Position numbers and translations under genes: made by a program
Part shown: positions 18,953-19,945 of the stretch, piece by piece
Numbering within the stretch: the stretch's first letter is position 1
Layout of the letters: every line of letters begins with the position of its first letter
Origin: Candidatus Omnitrophota bacterium
Lineage (GTDB): Bacteria > Omnitrophota > Gorgyraeia > Duberdicusellales > 4484-171
Length of the DNA stretch: 19,945 nt
Assembly (NCBI GenBank): GCA_028710385.1
Contig: JAQTUC010000008.1
Coordinates: forward strand, 1-19,945
Reading direction: 5' to 3'
Notes under the pieces: model-generated
Seen by the model: the letters and a program-made list of their open reading frames with translations, nothing else
Told to the model about the DNA's origin: nothing
Database searches by the model: none

Positions 18953-19945
18953 CATCAAAAGACTGTTTTTAGCGCTCCCAGTTATCTACATTATTATTGG
19001 CTGGTACATAGGTTTAAGTTTCGGACAAAAATCAATTATCTTTGGCCCCTATGAAGATATCCCTGCAGTAGTTAAAGATAAGCTTTTAGGCTCATCAATT
19101 CAAGATATCTCTGGTGGTAATAGTATAGTAATGGTTGTGCCTCAAGAAGAAGCTAATCAAGATTCAACCTCTTTTAAAATAACTGGTTATTTTGTACTAC
19201 CAGACACATGGGATTTTGAGTCTCCAGCTAAATATGGAAAATACCTTGAATTCAGAGGAAAACTTTTTAATATGACCGGAAGCTACTCTCGGGCAATTGT
19301 GCATGAACTTAAAAATCCTAGCCGCCGTTTAGGAAGTCTTTCCGCAGACGAACTAAATACCTTCCTTAAAGCAACCGGAAAAGGCAAAGACACACTAAAG
19401 CTAACGCCATATCTTTTTATCGCAAGGCTGGAAGAAAAATACCCTTGGCTTTATTCTGACACAGTGTTTTTATCTAGGGCAATGGGAAATGTCTTTAAAG
19501 ATAACTTTATCCCTTACGATATTCTAGGTTTGGTAGGTATATTAGTTTTGTTTATCGCATTACCCTTAAGAAAAAGCTGGCTATGGCTGTATTACCTCAT
19601 TTGGGTATTTGCTTATTGGTTTGGAAGAATTGGTTACCATGATCCTAACCTAGCCCTTTCCAATGAAGGATGGGAAGTAATACGCTGGAGCTTCTGGAAC
19701 GGCTTTATCCAGAAAGAAGGCAGGATATTCTTGATTATTGCTTTTGTTTTGTCGGTTGCTGGCTTTGTAACAGTAGGTATCATCTATCTAGTTAAACATA
19801 TGATACCGCGCATGAAGCGGGAAATCGAAGATTTTCTCAAGATAGATAAAGATATTGAAAAAAGACAAGAGCTTTCCATTGAAAACGTGGAATTTAAAAC
19901 AATCCAGTATGATATTAATAAGAAACTAAACCAATATGTAAAATC
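18936..19945 (+). CDS. Multi-pass membrane protein of the element (3' end outside window)
   Basis: The frame opens at ATG 18936, overlapping the previous gene by 17 nt, and runs without a stop to the window end (336 codons and counting). GAGAGG (18924-18929) is 6 nt upstream. It has one membrane segment near the N-terminus (about 9-28), a soluble domain of about 165 residues, then three more segments (about 193-211, 215-233 and 264-287) and a charged helical tail (KHMIPRMKREIEDFLKIDKD onward). I recognise no family. In conjugative elements a membrane protein next to a replication-relaxation protein often belongs to the transfer apparatus or precedes the coupling ATPase, but that is inference from position. 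Confidence 0.75.
   Translation, partial: MQKKFSIKRLFLALPVIYIIIGWYIGLSFGQKSIIFGPYEDIPAVVKDKLLGSSIQDISGGNSIVMVVPQEEANQDSTSFKITGYFVLPDTWDFESPAKYGKYLEFRGKLFNMTGSYSRAIVHELKNPSRRLGSLSADELNTFLKATGKGKDTLKLTPYLFIARLEEKYPWLYSDTVFLSRAMGNVFKDNFIPYDILGLVGILVLFIALPLRKSWLWLYYLIWVFAYWFGRIGYHDPNLALSNEGWEVIRWSFWNGFIQKEGRIFLIIAFVLSVAGFVTVGIIYLVKHMIPRMKREIEDFLKIDKDIEKRQELSIENVEFKTIQYDINKKLNQYVK

Overview
The window is about 20 kb of AT-rich bacterial DNA in which every credible gene lies on the + strand. It probably comes from a diderm, anaerobe-type lineage of uncultured bacteria; the overall look suggests Candidatus Omnitrophota, but no marker gene here fixes the taxonomy. An outer membrane is implied by lipoproteins with lipoboxes, an OmpA/LysM protein and several exported small proteins. 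Strong GGAGG Shine-Dalgarno (SD) sequences are common, but some genes have none and instead have a promoter-like sequence abutting the start codon.

Layout. 1-2112: the tail of an unknown gene, a repeat protein of unknown function (144/198-1091) and an exported TPR protein (1225-2112). 2160-9558: a long co-directional biosynthetic cluster, ilvB-ilvN-ilvC-leuA (branched-chain amino acids), a small membrane-anchored protein, aroE (shikimate pathway) and a type IV prepilin peptidase. 9559-9851: a gene-free stretch packed with hairpins, then aroC. 11267-13176: an envelope module of two peptidoglycan-binding lipoproteins and an OmpA-LysM protein, closed by a strong terminator. 13247-16703: small membrane, exported and signalling proteins (a DUF486/DMT protein, three unknown exported proteins, a PilZ protein and a possible in-frame fusion of two membrane proteins). 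16721-17013: a promoter, a broken duplicate of the tRNA 5' region and an intact tRNA-Phe(GAA). 17014-19945: a probable integrated element, marked by a 19-bp copy of the tRNA 3' end at 17121-17139. It has two terminators, then an overlapping gene set: a winged-helix protein, a small unknown, a replication-relaxation-like protein and a multi-pass membrane protein cut by the window end.

The most unusual signal is a family of four intergenic hairpins (115-181, 3938-4043, 4549-4676, 5703-5765). Each arm is an array of 7-nt words made of a variable triplet plus a tetramer that is constant within a locus but differs between loci (ACGT, AAAA, ACAA, ACAG). Three of them fill the three successive junctions ilvB/ilvN, ilvN/ilvC and ilvC/leuA. 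The arms are mirror images in word number and in the position of an irregular spacer, so the architecture is conserved while the sequence is not. Other notable points are two clusters of successive hairpins in front of aroC and of the gene at 14968, a leader at 11171-11220 that echoes the 16S rRNA 3' end, and a ketol-acid reductoisomerase whose cofactor loop looks NADH-type.
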